Positions 1 through 11,098 of a DNA stretch of 64,000 nucleotides are shown in pieces. A model generated the notes under the pieces. The model saw nothing but the letters and a program-made list of their open reading frames with translations. It was not told where the DNA came from and made no database searches. The translations under genes and the position numbers were made by a program. Location of the stretch: contig NZ_JABFUC010000006.1 of NCBI RefSeq assembly GCF_022341425.1, positions 62,001-126,000 on the forward strand. The letters are read 5' to 3'. Numbering within the stretch: the stretch's first letter is position 1; each line of letters opens with the position of its first letter. This DNA is from Billgrantia campisalis. Lineage in GTDB: Bacteria; Pseudomonadota; Gammaproteobacteria; Pseudomonadales; Halomonadaceae.

Positions 1-229
1 CGCCGTCGAACAGGGCCACCTGGTCGGAGCCGATGATCAGGTGCTCGGGGTGGTCGGCGGCGACGCGGTTGGCCTTGGCCAGCGCCAGGCGGTGTACCAG
101 CGCCTCGGGCGATTCGCCCGGGCGTGGCGTCTCGTCGATGTCGGGGCTCGCCCAGGTATAGGGCAGGCCCAGGCGGTCGAGCAGCTGGCGTCGCCAGCGT
201 GAGCCGGAAGCGAGGACGAGTCGGGGCAT
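1..229 (-). CDS. maf: Maf-like nucleotide pyrophosphatase, N-terminal part only
   Basis: The first 76 codons of a Maf/YceF-type house-cleaning pyrophosphatase are visible; the gene runs off the left edge. The N-terminus reads MPRLVLASGSRWRRQLLDRL, the family's LASxSxxR phosphate-binding opening, and continues through ASPDIDE and into GSDQV, the metal-binding region. Family members hydrolyse modified nucleoside triphosphates such as m7GTP (YceF branch) or dTTP/UTP; which one cannot be told from this fragment. The ATG at 229 is preceded by AAGGAG at good spacing. It is divergent from yceD, the same arrangement as around yceD-rpmF in E. coli, which favours the YceF branch. Confidence 0.85.
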   Translation of the reverse strand, partial: MPRLVLASGSRWRRQLLDRLGLPYTWASPDIDETPRPGESPEALVHRLALAKANRVAADHPEHLIIGSDQVALFDG

Positions 230-333
230 GCGGTGCTCCTTGTGGTGGTCGCTGTGATTAGCCTGTGTTCAGCCTGTGGGTGGGGCCGTCGTGACCCTTG
301 GTGCCGCCATTGTAACCCGCCGTGACGGCGGCT

Positions 334-362
334 TTGACAGGGGCGGGGGGAGTGCCTATCAT
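334..362 (+). promoter_or_regulatory. Sigma-70-type promoter of yceD-rpmF operon
   Basis: A perfect TTGACA lies at 334-339 and TATCAT at 357-362, separated by 17 bases. The expected transcription start (about 369) is only two or three bases before the yceD ATG at 372, so the message would be almost leaderless. A small hairpin (317-322 with 326-331) lies just upstream of the -35 element. Confidence 0.6.
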
Positions 363-371
363 TGCGCGCCT

Positions 372-899
372 ATGTTGACTTCACGACTTCCCCAACGGGT
401 CGAGCCGTACAAGCTCGCCGCCCGCGCCGAGCGCCTCGAAGGCCTGATGGCGCTCGACCAGTTCGAGCGCCTGGCTGAGCATGTCGGCGCTCAGGTCGGC
501 GATTGCCGGGTGTGGCTGACGTTCGCCATCGACGCCCAGGGGCGCCGCGAGATTCGCGGTCGCCTGGAGGCCGAGCTGCAGCTGCCCTGTCGGCGCTGCC
601 TCGAGCCCTTGTTCCAGCGCGTCGAGAGCGACTTCCTGCTGGGAATGGTCACCAGCGATGCGCTGGCGGCCGAGCTGCCGAGCACCCACGAGCCGGTGCT
701 GGTGGAAAACGAACAGCTGAACCTGCTGGTGGTGGTCGAGGATGAGCTCATTCTCAGCCTGCCCCAGGTGGTTTACCACGACGAGGCCCAGTGTCGGGTT
801 TCGCGCGACCAGCTGAGCAGCGGTGAGGAGGCCGAGTCCTCGGAGCCGACTCCCGCAAGTCCCTTCGAGGTGCTGCGCCGCCTCAAGGGCAAAAACTGA
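372..899 (+). CDS. yceD: YceD, DUF177 family large-subunit rRNA accumulation protein
   Basis: A 175-residue protein of the YceD/DUF177 family, which is linked to accumulation of 23S rRNA and is almost always encoded directly before rpmF. The family's two-cysteine motif is visible as LPCRRCLEP near residues 74-82, followed by the acidic stretch VVEDELILSLPQV and the C-terminal PFEVLRRLK. The start at 372 matches the N-terminus of the E. coli protein when compared by eye. No Shine-Dalgarno sequence sits at usable spacing (the G-rich run ends about 19 bases away). It probably shares a transcript with rpmF, 32 bases downstream, and with the plsX-fab genes. Confidence 0.9.
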   Translation: MLTSRLPQRVEPYKLAARAERLEGLMALDQFERLAEHVGAQVGDCRVWLTFAIDAQGRREIRGRLEAELQLPCRRCLEPLFQRVESDFLLGMVTSDALAAELPSTHEPVLVENEQLNLLVVVEDELILSLPQVVYHDEAQCRVSRDQLSSGEEAESSEPTPASPFEVLRRLKGKN

Positions 900-931
900 C
901 CTATCCTCGATTCACTCTGGAGTGACACCTC

Positions 932-1102
932 ATGGCAGTTCAACAGAATCGCAAGACCCGTTCCAAGCGCGGCATGCGTCGTAGCCACGACGCCCTGAGC
1001 GCCCCGACCCTGTCCCAGGACAAGGAAACCGGTACCACTCACCTGCGCCACCACGTCTCTCCCGACGGCTTCTATCGTGGCCGCAAGGTCGTCGACGCCT
1101 AA
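932..1102 (+). CDS. rpmF: 50S ribosomal protein L32
   Basis: A 56-residue basic protein beginning [20 protein letters not shown], the strongly conserved L32 opening, and ending in [11 protein letters not shown]32 is a small protein of the large ribosomal subunit near the peptidyl-transferase region. Like many gammaproteobacterial versions it lacks the paired zinc cysteines found in some bacterial L32 proteins. TCTGGAGTGA upstream gives a ribosome binding site. It sits between yceD and plsX, the classical rpmF-plsX-fab order that ties ribosome and membrane-lipid synthesis together. Confidence 0.97.
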   Translation: MAVQQNRKTRSKRGMRRSHDALSAPTLSQDKETGTTHLRHHVSPDGFYRGRKVVDA

Positions 1103-1138
1103 GCTCGGCACTTTGCCGAAGCGGCCCGGTGCCTGAGC

Positions 1139-2203
1139 GTGCGGATTGCCGTCGATGCCATGGGTGGCGACGCCGGTCCACGCGCGGCGGTTCAGGGTTC
1201 AGCCGTCGCGGTGCAGGCATGGCCGGGACTGGAAGTCGATCTGTTCGGCCCGCGTTCCCTGCTGGAAATCGAGCTTGAGAGTCTGCCGCGGCACCTTGCC
1301 GCGGCAGGTTCGCATCTGGCCGTCCATCACGCGGCCGATGTGATCCGTCAGGATCAGCGGCCCTCCGATGCGCTGCGTCGCGGCGAGCGGAGCAGCATGG
1401 CGCAGATGCTCGGGCACCTGGCCGGCAAGCATGCCGTGGCCGGGGTCAGCTCGGGCAATACCGGCGCCCTGATGGCGCTGGCCCGCCGCGAGCTGGGCAT
1501 GGTGGCGGATATTCCGCGTCCAGCGATCAGCACCGCCATTCCCGTGCGCGGCGAAGGGCTCTGCTATCTGCTGGACCTGGGGGCCAACGTCGATGTCGGC
1601 GCCGAACGGCTGGTCGACTTCGCCCGCATGGGCGATGTGATGGCGCGGCATGTGGACGGCCTGGAGGCTCCCCGGGTAGCGCTGCTCAACGTGGGCAGCG
1701 AGGGGACCAAGGGCAGTGCCAGCGTCCGCGAGGCCGATGCCTGGCTGCGCGAGCTGCCGGGGCTTCGCTACTGTGGGTTCGTCGAGGGCGATGGTATCTT
1801 CGCCGGTGCCGCGGACGTGGTGGTTTGCGATGGCTTCGTCGGCAACGCGGTGCTGAAGGCCAGCGAGGGGCTGGCACGGATGCTGATCGAGCGCGTACAG
1901 ACCACCTTCGAGGCGCACTGGAGCAGCCGCCTGGTGGGGCTGCTGGCCCGGCCGGCGCTGCGGCGCCTGAAGGGGGAGTTGGACCCGGTGCGCTACAATG
2001 GCGCCAGCCTGCTGGGGCTGGCCGGCATCGTGATCAAGAGCCACGGCGGGGCGGATGCCACCGGCTTTTCCTACGCGGTGCTACGGGCCGCACGCGAGGT
2101 CAGCCAGGATCTCCCGTCACGACTGGCCCAGGAGCTCGGGGCCAGGCCGCGACGGCAGGCAAGACCAGGCAGGACAGCACTCAACAAGAGTAAAGGTGAA
2201 TGA
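1139..2203 (+). CDS. plsX: Phosphate acyltransferase PlsX
   Basis: A 354-residue peripheral membrane enzyme converting acyl-ACP and phosphate to acyl-phosphate, the donor for PlsY in phosphatidic acid synthesis. The opening [14 protein letters not shown] is the family hallmark, and the central [12 protein letters not shown] and [12 protein letters not shown] segments also fit. The start is GTG at 1139, the only choice that keeps the conserved N-terminus; there is no clear Shine-Dalgarno. The final 30 residues are basic and of low complexity. The stop is one base short of the fabD ATG at 2205. Confidence 0.95.
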   Translation: MRIAVDAMGGDAGPRAAVQGSAVAVQAWPGLEVDLFGPRSLLEIELESLPRHLAAAGSHLAVHHAADVIRQDQRPSDALRRGERSSMAQMLGHLAGKHAVAGVSSGNTGALMALARRELGMVADIPRPAISTAIPVRGEGLCYLLDLGANVDVGAERLVDFARMGDVMARHVDGLEAPRVALLNVGSEGTKGSASVREADAWLRELPGLRYCGFVEGDGIFAGAADVVVCDGFVGNAVLKASEGLARMLIERVQTTFEAHWSSRLVGLLARPALRRLKGELDPVRYNGASLLGLAGIVIKSHGGADATGFSYAVLRAAREVSQDLPSRLAQELGARPRRQARPGRTALNKSKGE

Positions 2204-2204
2204 C

Positions 2205-3158
2205 ATGACTCAACCCCTTGCCCTCGTATTTCCCGGGCAGGGCTCCCAGCAGATTGGCATGCTGCGTGAGCTGGCCGAGCGCTACAGCGTGGTGCGTACC
2301 ACCTTCGAGGAGGCTGCCGACGCCCTGGGCTATGACCTCTGGCAGGTCGTCCAGGAGGGGCCCGAGGAGGCGCTCAACGCCACCGCCTGCACCCAGCCGG
2401 CGCTGCTGACCGCCAGCGTGGCGATCTGGCGCGTCTGGCAGGAGCTGGAGGGCCCCCGGCCCGGCGCCATGGCGGGGCATAGCCTGGGCGAGTACAGCGC
2501 CATGGTGTGTGCCGGAGTGCTGGGCTTCGCCGACGGGGTGCGCCTGGTGAAACTGCGCGGCGAGGCCATGCAGCAGGCGGTGCCGAAGGGGCAGGGGGCC
2601 ATGGCGGCGATTCTGGGTCTCGACGATGCAGTGGTGGAAAAGGTCTGCGCCGACACTGCCCAGGATGAAGTGGTCTCTGCCGTCAACTATAATGCGCCGG
2701 GCCAGGTGGTGATCGCCGGCAGCAAGGCAGCCGTGGAGCGTGCCGTGGCGGCCTGTCAGGAGGCCGGCGCCAAGCGGGCCATGCCGCTGCCGGTCTCGGT
2801 GCCCTCGCACTGCGCGCTGATGCGTCCTGCCGCCGAGCGGCTCGAGGCGGCCATGGCCGCGCTCGACATGCGGTCGCCGCGCTACACGGTCTACCAGAAC
2901 GTCGACGCCCAGCCCCATGCCGACGTAGAGACTCTGCGCACCCGCCTGGTGGAGCAGCTCTATCAGCCGGTGCGCTGGACCTCCTGCGTGGAGGCGATGG
3001 CCGCAAACGGCGCCGAGGTGTTCATCGAGTGTGGCCCGGGCAAGGTGCTCACCGGGCTTGGCAAGCGGATTGCCCGCGGCACCAAGGGGTTGGCGGTCAA
3101 TGACCCCGACAGCCTTGAGGCTGCCCTGGAGCTGGCTCGCGAGAAGGCCGGTCAGTGA
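2205..3158 (+). CDS. fabD: Malonyl-CoA:ACP transacylase
   Basis: A 317-residue cytoplasmic enzyme that moves malonyl groups from CoA to acyl carrier protein, supplying the elongation unit of fatty-acid synthesis. The N-terminus contains LVFPGQGSQQ; the nucleophile is Ser93 in GHSLGEYSA; the histidine-bearing VPSHC segment follows near residue 200. The ATG at 2205 is preceded by AAAGGTGA inside the plsX 3' end. Longer in-frame extensions into plsX are rejected because the family begins at this methionine. It is followed by fabG, as in E. coli. Confidence 0.96.
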   Translation: MTQPLALVFPGQGSQQIGMLRELAERYSVVRTTFEEAADALGYDLWQVVQEGPEEALNATACTQPALLTASVAIWRVWQELEGPRPGAMAGHSLGEYSAMVCAGVLGFADGVRLVKLRGEAMQQAVPKGQGAMAAILGLDDAVVEKVCADTAQDEVVSAVNYNAPGQVVIAGSKAAVERAVAACQEAGAKRAMPLPVSVPSHCALMRPAAERLEAAMAALDMRSPRYTVYQNVDAQPHADVETLRTRLVEQLYQPVRWTSCVEAMAANGAEVFIECGPGKVLTGLGKRIARGTKGLAVNDPDSLEAALELAREKAGQ

Positions 3159-3207
3159 GTCGCCGGGGGCGACCCCTCTTCAAACAGCATGCATATCGGG
3201 AACAGCT

Positions 3208-3951
3208 ATGACGAGCGAACGCAGAATCGCCCTGGTGACAGGCGCCAGTCGCGGCATCGGTCGCGCCATCGCCCATGAACTGGGCCGCCAGGGACGGGTG
3301 GTGATCGGTACGGCCACCACCGAAGCCGGCGCCGCAAGGATCGACGAGGACCTGCGTGCCAGCGGCATCGAGGGGGCCGGGCGTGCCCTGGATGTGACGG
3401 ATCAGGCCAGCGTGGACGCGCTGGTCAAGGCGGTCAGCGAGGAGTTCGGCGCCCCGACCATTCTGGTCAACAATGCCGGTATCACCCGCGACAACCTGCT
3501 GATGCGGATGAAGGAAGAGGAGTGGGATTCGGTACTCGACACCAATCTGAAGTCGGTCTATCGCGTCACCAAGACCTGTCTGCGCGGCATGACCCGGGCC
3601 CGCTTCGGGCGCATCGTCAACATCAGCTCGGTGGTGGCCACCATGGGCAACCTGGGGCAGAGCAACTATGCTGCCGCCAAGGCCGGCATGGAGGGCTTCA
3701 CCCGGGCGCTGGCCCGCGAGGTGGCGACACGTGCGATCACCGTCAACTCGGTGGCGCCGGGTTTCATCGCCACCGACATGACCCGGTCGCTGCCCGAGGA
3801 GCAGCACAAGGCGCTGCTGACCCAGATTCCGCTGTCGCGGCTGGGCGAGCCCGAGGAAATCGCGGCCGCCGTCGGCTTTCTGACCGGCGAGAGCGCCGGC
3901 TACATTACCGGCGAGACCCTGCAGGTCAACGGCGGCATGAACATGCGTTGA
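3208..3951 (+). CDS. fabG: 3-oxoacyl-ACP reductase
   Basis: A 247-residue short-chain dehydrogenase/reductase that reduces 3-oxoacyl-ACP with NADPH in each elongation cycle. It shows the Rossmann motif TGASRGIG near the N-terminus, the NNAG structural motif, and the catalytic serine-tyrosine-lysine set with Tyr154 and Lys158 in SNYAAAKAG. The C-terminus ITGETLQVNGGMNMR is typical of FabG. The ATG at 3208 follows a weak GGGAACAG site, and the length matches the family. It lies between fabD and acpP in the standard cluster. Confidence 0.95.
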   Translation: MTSERRIALVTGASRGIGRAIAHELGRQGRVVIGTATTEAGAARIDEDLRASGIEGAGRALDVTDQASVDALVKAVSEEFGAPTILVNNAGITRDNLLMRMKEEEWDSVLDTNLKSVYRVTKTCLRGMTRARFGRIVNISSVVATMGNLGQSNYAAAKAGMEGFTRALAREVATRAITVNSVAPGFIATDMTRSLPEEQHKALLTQIPLSRLGEPEEIAAAVGFLTGESAGYITGETLQVNGGMNMR

Positions 3952-3970
3952 AGCCCTTGTTTGTCGGCGG

Positions 3971-3997
3971 TTGCGCCGACAGGGGGGCGTCTATAAA
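3971..3997 (+). promoter_or_regulatory. Possible acpP promoter in fabG-acpP gap
   Basis: The gap between fabG and acpP holds a 7-bp hairpin (3963-3969 with 3974-3980) and then TATAAA at 3992-3997 with TTGCGC at 3971-3976, a 15-base spacer. acpP is known to have its own promoter in E. coli, which fits its need for very high expression. The -35 match and spacer are poor, so this is tentative. Confidence 0.3.
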
Positions 3998-4074
3998 CTA
4001 CCCCGCAGCTTGAGGTTGCGGACCACCCGGCTGGTCATCAGAACGGCTAACGTGAACGACTGGAGTACGTCATA

Positions 4075-4308
4075 ATGAGCACCATCGAAGAGCGCGTGAA
4101 GAAGGTTGTGGCCGAGCGCCTGAACGTCAAGGAAGAGGACATCCAGAATAGCTCCTCCTTCACCGAGGACCTGGGCGCTGATTCCCTGGACACTGTCGAG
4201 CTGGTCATGGCGCTCGAAGAGGAATTCGATACCGAGATTCCCGATGAAGAAGCCGAGAAGATCACTACCGTTCAGGAAGCCATTGACTACGTCAACGCCC
4301 ATCAGTAA
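4075..4308 (+). CDS. acpP: Acyl carrier protein
   Basis: A 77-residue, very acidic protein that carries growing acyl chains on a 4'-phosphopantetheine arm. The attachment site is Ser37 in the invariant GADSLDTVE motif, and the C-terminal helix [14 protein letters not shown] is typical. The arm would be attached by AcpS, encoded in the same window at 52766-53143. A 123-base upstream gap and a strong terminator downstream suggest it is also made from its own short transcript. Confidence 0.98.
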   Translation: MSTIEERVKKVVAERLNVKEEDIQNSSSFTEDLGADSLDTVELVMALEEEFDTEIPDEEAEKITTVQEAIDYVNAHQ

Positions 4309-4360
4309 AGGCGTGGCAGTTGCTGCTTGCTGAGCGAGAGGCCCTGCTACAGGGCCGTGG

Positions 4361-4390
4361 AAAGCCGTCCTGACGCCAGGGCGGCTTTTT
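4361..4390 (+). terminator. Rho-independent terminator after acpP
   Basis: A 12-bp stem (4361-4372 with 4377-4388, one G-U pair, loop ACGC) runs directly into a T-rich tract. A second perfect 7-bp hairpin lies just before it (4340-4346 with 4350-4356). Together they should separate most acpP transcription from fabF. Confidence 0.75.
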
Positions 4391-4432
4391 CGCTTTGTGG
4401 GCTGCGACTGCCCCATACGGGGCGATGTTCGT

Positions 4433-4438
4433 TATAAT
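4433..4438 (+). promoter_or_regulatory. -10 element of a fabF promoter
   Basis: A perfect TATAAT at 4433-4438 lies 60 bases before the fabF start and after the acpP terminator, so fabF-pabC-mltG probably start a new transcript here. No convincing -35 hexamer is found at 16-18 bases. A CCCC/GGGG mini-hairpin (4411-4421) occupies that place. Confidence 0.45.
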
Positions 4439-4497
4439 GCGCGCAACGGCGGCCCAGCAAACGGGTCGTGTCACCAAGGTTGTCTGGAGGAGTGCTG

Positions 4498-5733
4498 ATG
4501 GCTCGTAGAGTTGTGGTGACCGGGCTGGGTCTGGTTACGCCGGTGGGCAACACCGTCAAGGAAAGCTGGGCCAATATCCTGGCCGGCAAAAGCGGCATTG
4601 CCCCAATCGAGCATTTCGATGCCAGCGGCTTCAATACCCGCTTCGGGGGGTCGGTCAAGGGCTTCGATATCAGCCCTTACCTCAACCCCAAAGAGGCCCG
4701 CAAGATGGATCTGTTCATTCAGTATGGCGTGGCGGCGGGCGCCCAGGCCATCAGTGATGCCGGCATCGAATGCACCGAGGAAAATGCCGAGCGCATCGGT
4801 GTGGCGATCGGCTCCGGGATCGGCGGGTTGCCGATGATCGAGCATAACCACAATGCGCTGAACAAGGGCGGGGCGCGGCGCGTCTCGCCGTTCTTCGTGC
4901 CCGGCTCGATCATCAACATGATTTCCGGCAACCTGGCGATCCTGCACGGTTTCCGCGGACCCAATATCGCCATCACCACGGCCTGCACCACCGGCACCCA
5001 CAATATCGGCTACAGCGCCCGCACCATCGCCTATGGCGATGCCGACGTGATGCTCTGTGGCGGTGCCGAGATGGCCACCACGCCGCTGGGCCTCGGCGGT
5101 TTCTCCGCCGCCCGGGCGCTGTCGACCCGCAACGAGGCACCGGAGGCGGCCAGCCGTCCCTGGGACCGCGACCGCGACGGCTTCGTGCTCTCCGACGGCG
5201 CCGGCGTGCTGGTGCTGGAGGAGTATGAGCATGCCAAGGCCCGGGGCGCGACCATCTATGCCGAGCTGGCCGGCTTCGGCATGAGCGATGACGCCTTCCA
5301 CATGACCGCGCCGCCGGTCGACGGCAGCGGCGCGGCGCTCTCCATGCGCAATGCCGTTCGCGATGCCGGTATCGAGGCATCGGCCATCGACTACATCAAC
5401 GCTCACGGCACCTCCACACCGGCCGGCGACCTGGCTGAGAGCCGCGCCGTCCAGGCGGTGATGGGCGAGGCGGCCAAGTCGGTGGCGGTCAGCTCCACCA
5501 AGTCGATGATCGGCCACCTGCTGGGCGCCGCCGGCGCCGTGGAAGCGGTGTTCTCGGTGCTCGCCATCCGCGACCAGGTGGCACCGCCGACCATCAACCT
5601 GGACAATCCCCAGGAGGGCTGTGAACTCGACTACGTGCCGCATACCGCCCGTGACATGAAGGTCGAGGTGGCACTTTCCAACTCCTTCGGTTTCGGCGGC
5701 ACCAACGGCACCCTGGTCTTCACCAAGGTGTGA
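4498..5733 (+). CDS. fabF: 3-oxoacyl-ACP synthase II
   Basis: A 411-residue condensing enzyme (KAS II) that extends acyl-ACP by two carbons from malonyl-ACP. The thiolase-fold catalytic triad is clear: Cys163 in TACTTGTHN, His303 in NAHGTSTP and His340 in [11 protein letters not shown]. The C-terminal [15 protein letters not shown] also fits. The ATG at 4498 follows TGGAGGAG; an upstream in-frame GTG at 4468 is rejected because the family starts with [10 protein letters not shown]. The stop overlaps the pabC ATG (TGATG), so the two are translationally coupled. Confidence 0.97.
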   Translation: MARRVVVTGLGLVTPVGNTVKESWANILAGKSGIAPIEHFDASGFNTRFGGSVKGFDISPYLNPKEARKMDLFIQYGVAAGAQAISDAGIECTEENAERIGVAIGSGIGGLPMIEHNHNALNKGGARRVSPFFVPGSIINMISGNLAILHGFRGPNIAITTACTTGTHNIGYSARTIAYGDADVMLCGGAEMATTPLGLGGFSAARALSTRNEAPEAASRPWDRDRDGFVLSDGAGVLVLEEYEHAKARGATIYAELAGFGMSDDAFHMTAPPVDGSGAALSMRNAVRDAGIEASAIDYINAHGTSTPAGDLAESRAVQAVMGEAAKSVAVSSTKSMIGHLLGAAGAVEAVFSVLAIRDQVAPPTINLDNPQEGCELDYVPHTARDMKVEVALSNSFGFGGTNGTLVFTKV

Positions 5734-6560
5734 TGAGCGAGTCGCGGCTGCCGGAAGAGGGCGCGGTACCCCTGGACGACCGCGGCCTGGCCTATGGCGA
5801 CGGCCTGTTCGAGACCGTGCTGGTGCGCGACGGTGAGGCGCTGCTGTGGGAGGCCCACCTGGCCCGCCTCGCCCGGGGCTGCCGAGCGCTGGGGCTGCCG
5901 ATGCCCGCGCGGGATCGGCTGGACAGCCTGCCCGGACAGGCGGGTGAGGGCCTGCGGGTCCTCAAGCTGATCCTGACCCGCGGCAGCGGCGGGCGTGGCT
6001 ACCTGCCGCCGGCGGAGCCGTCACCGCGGCTGCGCTGGCAGGCCGCGCCCTTCAGCCCGCAGCCGCATCGCTGGCGAGCGGGGGTGCGGGTTCGGCTATG
6101 CCGGCTGCGCCTCGGCCTCCAGCCCGCCCTGGCCGGGCTCAAGCACCTCAACCGCCTCGAGAATGTCCTCGCCCGCCAAGAGTGGCAGGACCCCGAGGTG
6201 GCCGAGGGGCTGCTGTGCGACAGCGACGGCTGGCTGGTGGAGGCCACCTGCATGAACCTGTTCTGGCGGCGGGACGGGCGGCTGGAAACCCCGCGTCTCG
6301 ACCGCTGCGGCGTGGCCGGCACGCTGCGCGCCGCCCTGCTCGAGGCGCTGCCCATCGCCGAGGTGGACGCGGGCCCCGAGGTGCTGCTCGACGCCGAGGC
6401 GGCCTGGCTGGGCAATTCGCTGCAGGGGGTCTGGCCGCTGGCCCGGCTCGACGACGCCCGGGGCAGCGAACTCAAGCGCTGGGCACCGGGGGAGGCGCAC
6501 CGCTCCCTGCAGGCCGAAGCGCATAGGCTGCTGGGTTATTCGCCCAGCATGGCAAGTTAA
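5733..6560 (+). CDS. pabC: Aminodeoxychorismate lyase
   Basis: A 275-residue fold-type IV PLP enzyme that turns 4-amino-4-deoxychorismate into p-aminobenzoate and pyruvate for folate synthesis. The N-terminal DDRGLAYGDGLFETVLV is characteristic, and GLKHLNRLENVLARQE contains the PLP lysine region. The ATG at 5733 overlaps the fabF stop; a GTG three bases upstream is the only alternative. The related branched-chain aminotransferases share this fold, but the position between fabF and mltG is the normal pabC locus. Confidence 0.93.
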   Translation: MSESRLPEEGAVPLDDRGLAYGDGLFETVLVRDGEALLWEAHLARLARGCRALGLPMPARDRLDSLPGQAGEGLRVLKLILTRGSGGRGYLPPAEPSPRLRWQAAPFSPQPHRWRAGVRVRLCRLRLGLQPALAGLKHLNRLENVLARQEWQDPEVAEGLLCDSDGWLVEATCMNLFWRRDGRLETPRLDRCGVAGTLRAALLEALPIAEVDAGPEVLLDAEAAWLGNSLQGVWPLARLDDARGSELKRWAPGEAHRSLQAEAHRLLGYSPSMAS

Positions 6561-6572
6561 CGAGGACAACGC

Positions 6573-9251
<2,679 letters not shown>

Positions 9252-9277
9252 CGCCGGAGTGACGGGAGGAGAACGCC

Positions 9278-9613
9278 ATGGCTGCACAGAAAGCGTTGTC
9301 GCTGACCATCCAGGACGAGCAGACCCTGCTCTCCGCCTATATGCCGCTACTGGAGCGGGGCGGTATCTTCGTGCCCACCCGCGAACGCTATGAGCTGGGC
9401 CAGGAGGTGTACCTGCTGCTGACCCTACCCGGCGACCAGGAGCGGGTGCCGGTGACCGGCCAGGTGGTATGGGTTTCGCCGGATGGCGTGGCCGGCCGTC
9501 GGGTGCCGGGAATCGGCATCCACTTCAGCCCCGAGGATCAGGCGGTTCGCGACCGTATCGAAACCCTGCTGGCCGGCCAGCTGAACACCGGGACGCCGAC
9601 CTACACCCTCTGA
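9278..9613 (+). CDS. pilZ: PilZ-domain type IV pilus protein
   Basis: A 111-residue single PilZ domain. It lacks the RxxxR and D/NxSxxG residues needed for cyclic-di-GMP binding, as is known for the PilZ ortholog of the pilus machine, which instead works by contacting PilB and FimX. The segments GGIFVPTRERYELGQEVYLLL and RVPGIGIHF fit the fold. GGGAGGAG lies before the ATG. The position between holB and a TatD-type gene is the same as in Pseudomonas, which supports naming it pilZ rather than a generic PilZ-domain protein. Confidence 0.9.
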   Translation: MAAQKALSLTIQDEQTLLSAYMPLLERGGIFVPTRERYELGQEVYLLLTLPGDQERVPVTGQVVWVSPDGVAGRRVPGIGIHFSPEDQAVRDRIETLLAGQLNTGTPTYTL

Positions 9614-9662
9614 ACGGCACCAGCCGCTTCCCCTGTCATTAACCCTTGAGCCCTGATTCTGC

Positions 9663-10508
9663 ATGTTTGTCGATTCCCACTGCCATCTCGACCGCCTCGA
9701 CCCCAGGACCCACGACGGGGATCTCGCCGCGACCCTCGCCGCCGCCCGTGAGCGCGGCGTGCACCAGTTCCTGGCCATCGCCGTGACCCTGGAGGAGCTC
9801 CCGGGGATCGCCGCCATCGCCCGCGCCCACCAGGACGTGGTGATCTCCGCCGGGGTGCACCCGCTGCATCGCGTGGCCGAGGAGCCGAGCGTCGAGTCGA
9901 TCAAGGAGGCCGCCGAGCGCTTCGGGGTCGTGGCCATCGGCGAGTGCGGCCTCGACTACCATTACCTGGAGAAGTCGCCCCAGACGGTGCCGCCCCGGGA
10001 GGTGCAGCTCGAGCGCTTCCGCCGCCAGTTGATCGCCGCCACCGAGCTGGAACTGCCGGTCATCGTGCATACCCGCGAGGCCCGCGAGGAGACCCTGGCG
10101 CTGATCCGCGAGCACACCGACCCGGCCATCGGCGGTGTGCTGCACTGCTTCACCGAGGACCTGGACATGGCCCGGGAGGCGGTGCGTCACGGTTTCTTCA
10201 TCTCGCTGTCGGGGATCGTCACCTTCCGCAACGCCGAGTCATTGCGCGAGGTGGCCCGGCGCGTGCCGCTGGATCGGCTGCTGATCGAGACCGACAGCCC
10301 CTACCTGGCACCGGTCCCCCACCGCGGCAAGCCCAATGAGCCGGCCTGGGTGGTGGAGGTGGCCGAATGCATCGCCGCCGAGCGGGACATCAGCGTCGAT
10401 GAGGTGGCGATGCAGACCACCGCCAACTTCTATCGCCTGTTTCGTGCCGCCGCGCCGGAGGCCCCCGCCGAGGTGCGCGAGGCGCTGGCCCAGGCGGGCC
10501 TGGTATAG
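9663..10508 (+). CDS. ycfH: TatD-family metal-dependent hydrolase (YcfH type)
   Basis: A 281-residue TIM-barrel metallohydrolase. The metal ligands of the family are all present: DSHCHLD at the N-terminus, IGECGLDYHY, VIVHTRE, GVLHCFTED and IETDSPYLAP. TatD-family proteins have been shown to act as 3'-5' DNA exonucleases or D-aminoacyl-tRNA deacylase-like enzymes; the exact substrate of the YcfH branch is not settled. It follows holB-pilZ, matching the holB-ycfH neighbourhood of enterics. No strong Shine-Dalgarno is seen, but the ATG at 9663 begins the conserved MFVDSHCH. Confidence 0.9.
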   Translation: MFVDSHCHLDRLDPRTHDGDLAATLAAARERGVHQFLAIAVTLEELPGIAAIARAHQDVVISAGVHPLHRVAEEPSVESIKEAAERFGVVAIGECGLDYHYLEKSPQTVPPREVQLERFRRQLIAATELELPVIVHTREAREETLALIREHTDPAIGGVLHCFTEDLDMAREAVRHGFFISLSGIVTFRNAESLREVARRVPLDRLLIETDSPYLAPVPHRGKPNEPAWVVEVAECIAAERDISVDEVAMQTTANFYRLFRAAAPEAPAEVREALAQAGLV

Positions 10509-10543
10509 ACTGATAGCAACGCGCCGTGTCGGAGACCGCCGCC

Positions 10544-11098
10544 ATGAACCTGGACCTGCTGATCGAGCATGTTGACCCGACGGGCGAGATCCCCCCCGTG
10601 GACCGCTGGCACCCCGAGCGGGTGGGTGAGATGGACCTGGTAATCGAAGCCGACGGCCGCTGGGTCCACGAAGGGGGCGTGATCGCCCGGCCACGCCTGG
10701 TGCGGCTGCTGTCCACCATCCTGCGCCGTGACGACGACGGCCATGTCTATCTGGTCACCCCGGCCGAGAAGCAGCGCATTCGCGTCATCGACCACCCCTT
10801 CGTGGTCGTGGATGCCGAACCGGATGCGCATGGCCGCTGGTGGTTGACTACCAATGTCGGTGACCGCCTGAGCCTGGACGGCGAGCATCGCCTGCGGGTT
10901 ACCGAGACCCCCGAGGGTGTGCCGGTGCCCGAGGTGCCGGTGCGCTTCGGGCTCGCCGCGCGGCTGGGGCGCAATGTCTACTATCGGCTGATCGAGGCCG
11001 CCGAGCAGCGCCGGGGCGATGACGGCCGCCTCGCGCTGGGGCTGATCAGCGCCGGGGTCTGGCAGCCGCTCGGCGAGCTGCCCGCCGAGGCATCGTGA
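10544..11098 (+). CDS. DUF1285 family protein
   Basis: A 184-residue protein of the DUF1285 family, for which no biochemical role is established. Recognisable parts are PPVDRWHPERVGEMDLVI, the WVHEGGVIARPRLVRLLSTILR block and HPFVVVDAEP. I chose the ATG at 10544 because GGAG lies nine bases upstream; a GTG at 10526 is the alternative. It overlaps the next gene by four bases, suggesting co-translation with the helicase. The family is common in Pseudomonas and its relatives as a lone cytoplasmic protein. Confidence 0.8.
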   Translation: MNLDLLIEHVDPTGEIPPVDRWHPERVGEMDLVIEADGRWVHEGGVIARPRLVRLLSTILRRDDDGHVYLVTPAEKQRIRVIDHPFVVVDAEPDAHGRWWLTTNVGDRLSLDGEHRLRVTETPEGVPVPEVPVRFGLAARLGRNVYYRLIEAAEQRRGDDGRLALGLISAGVWQPLGELPAEAS

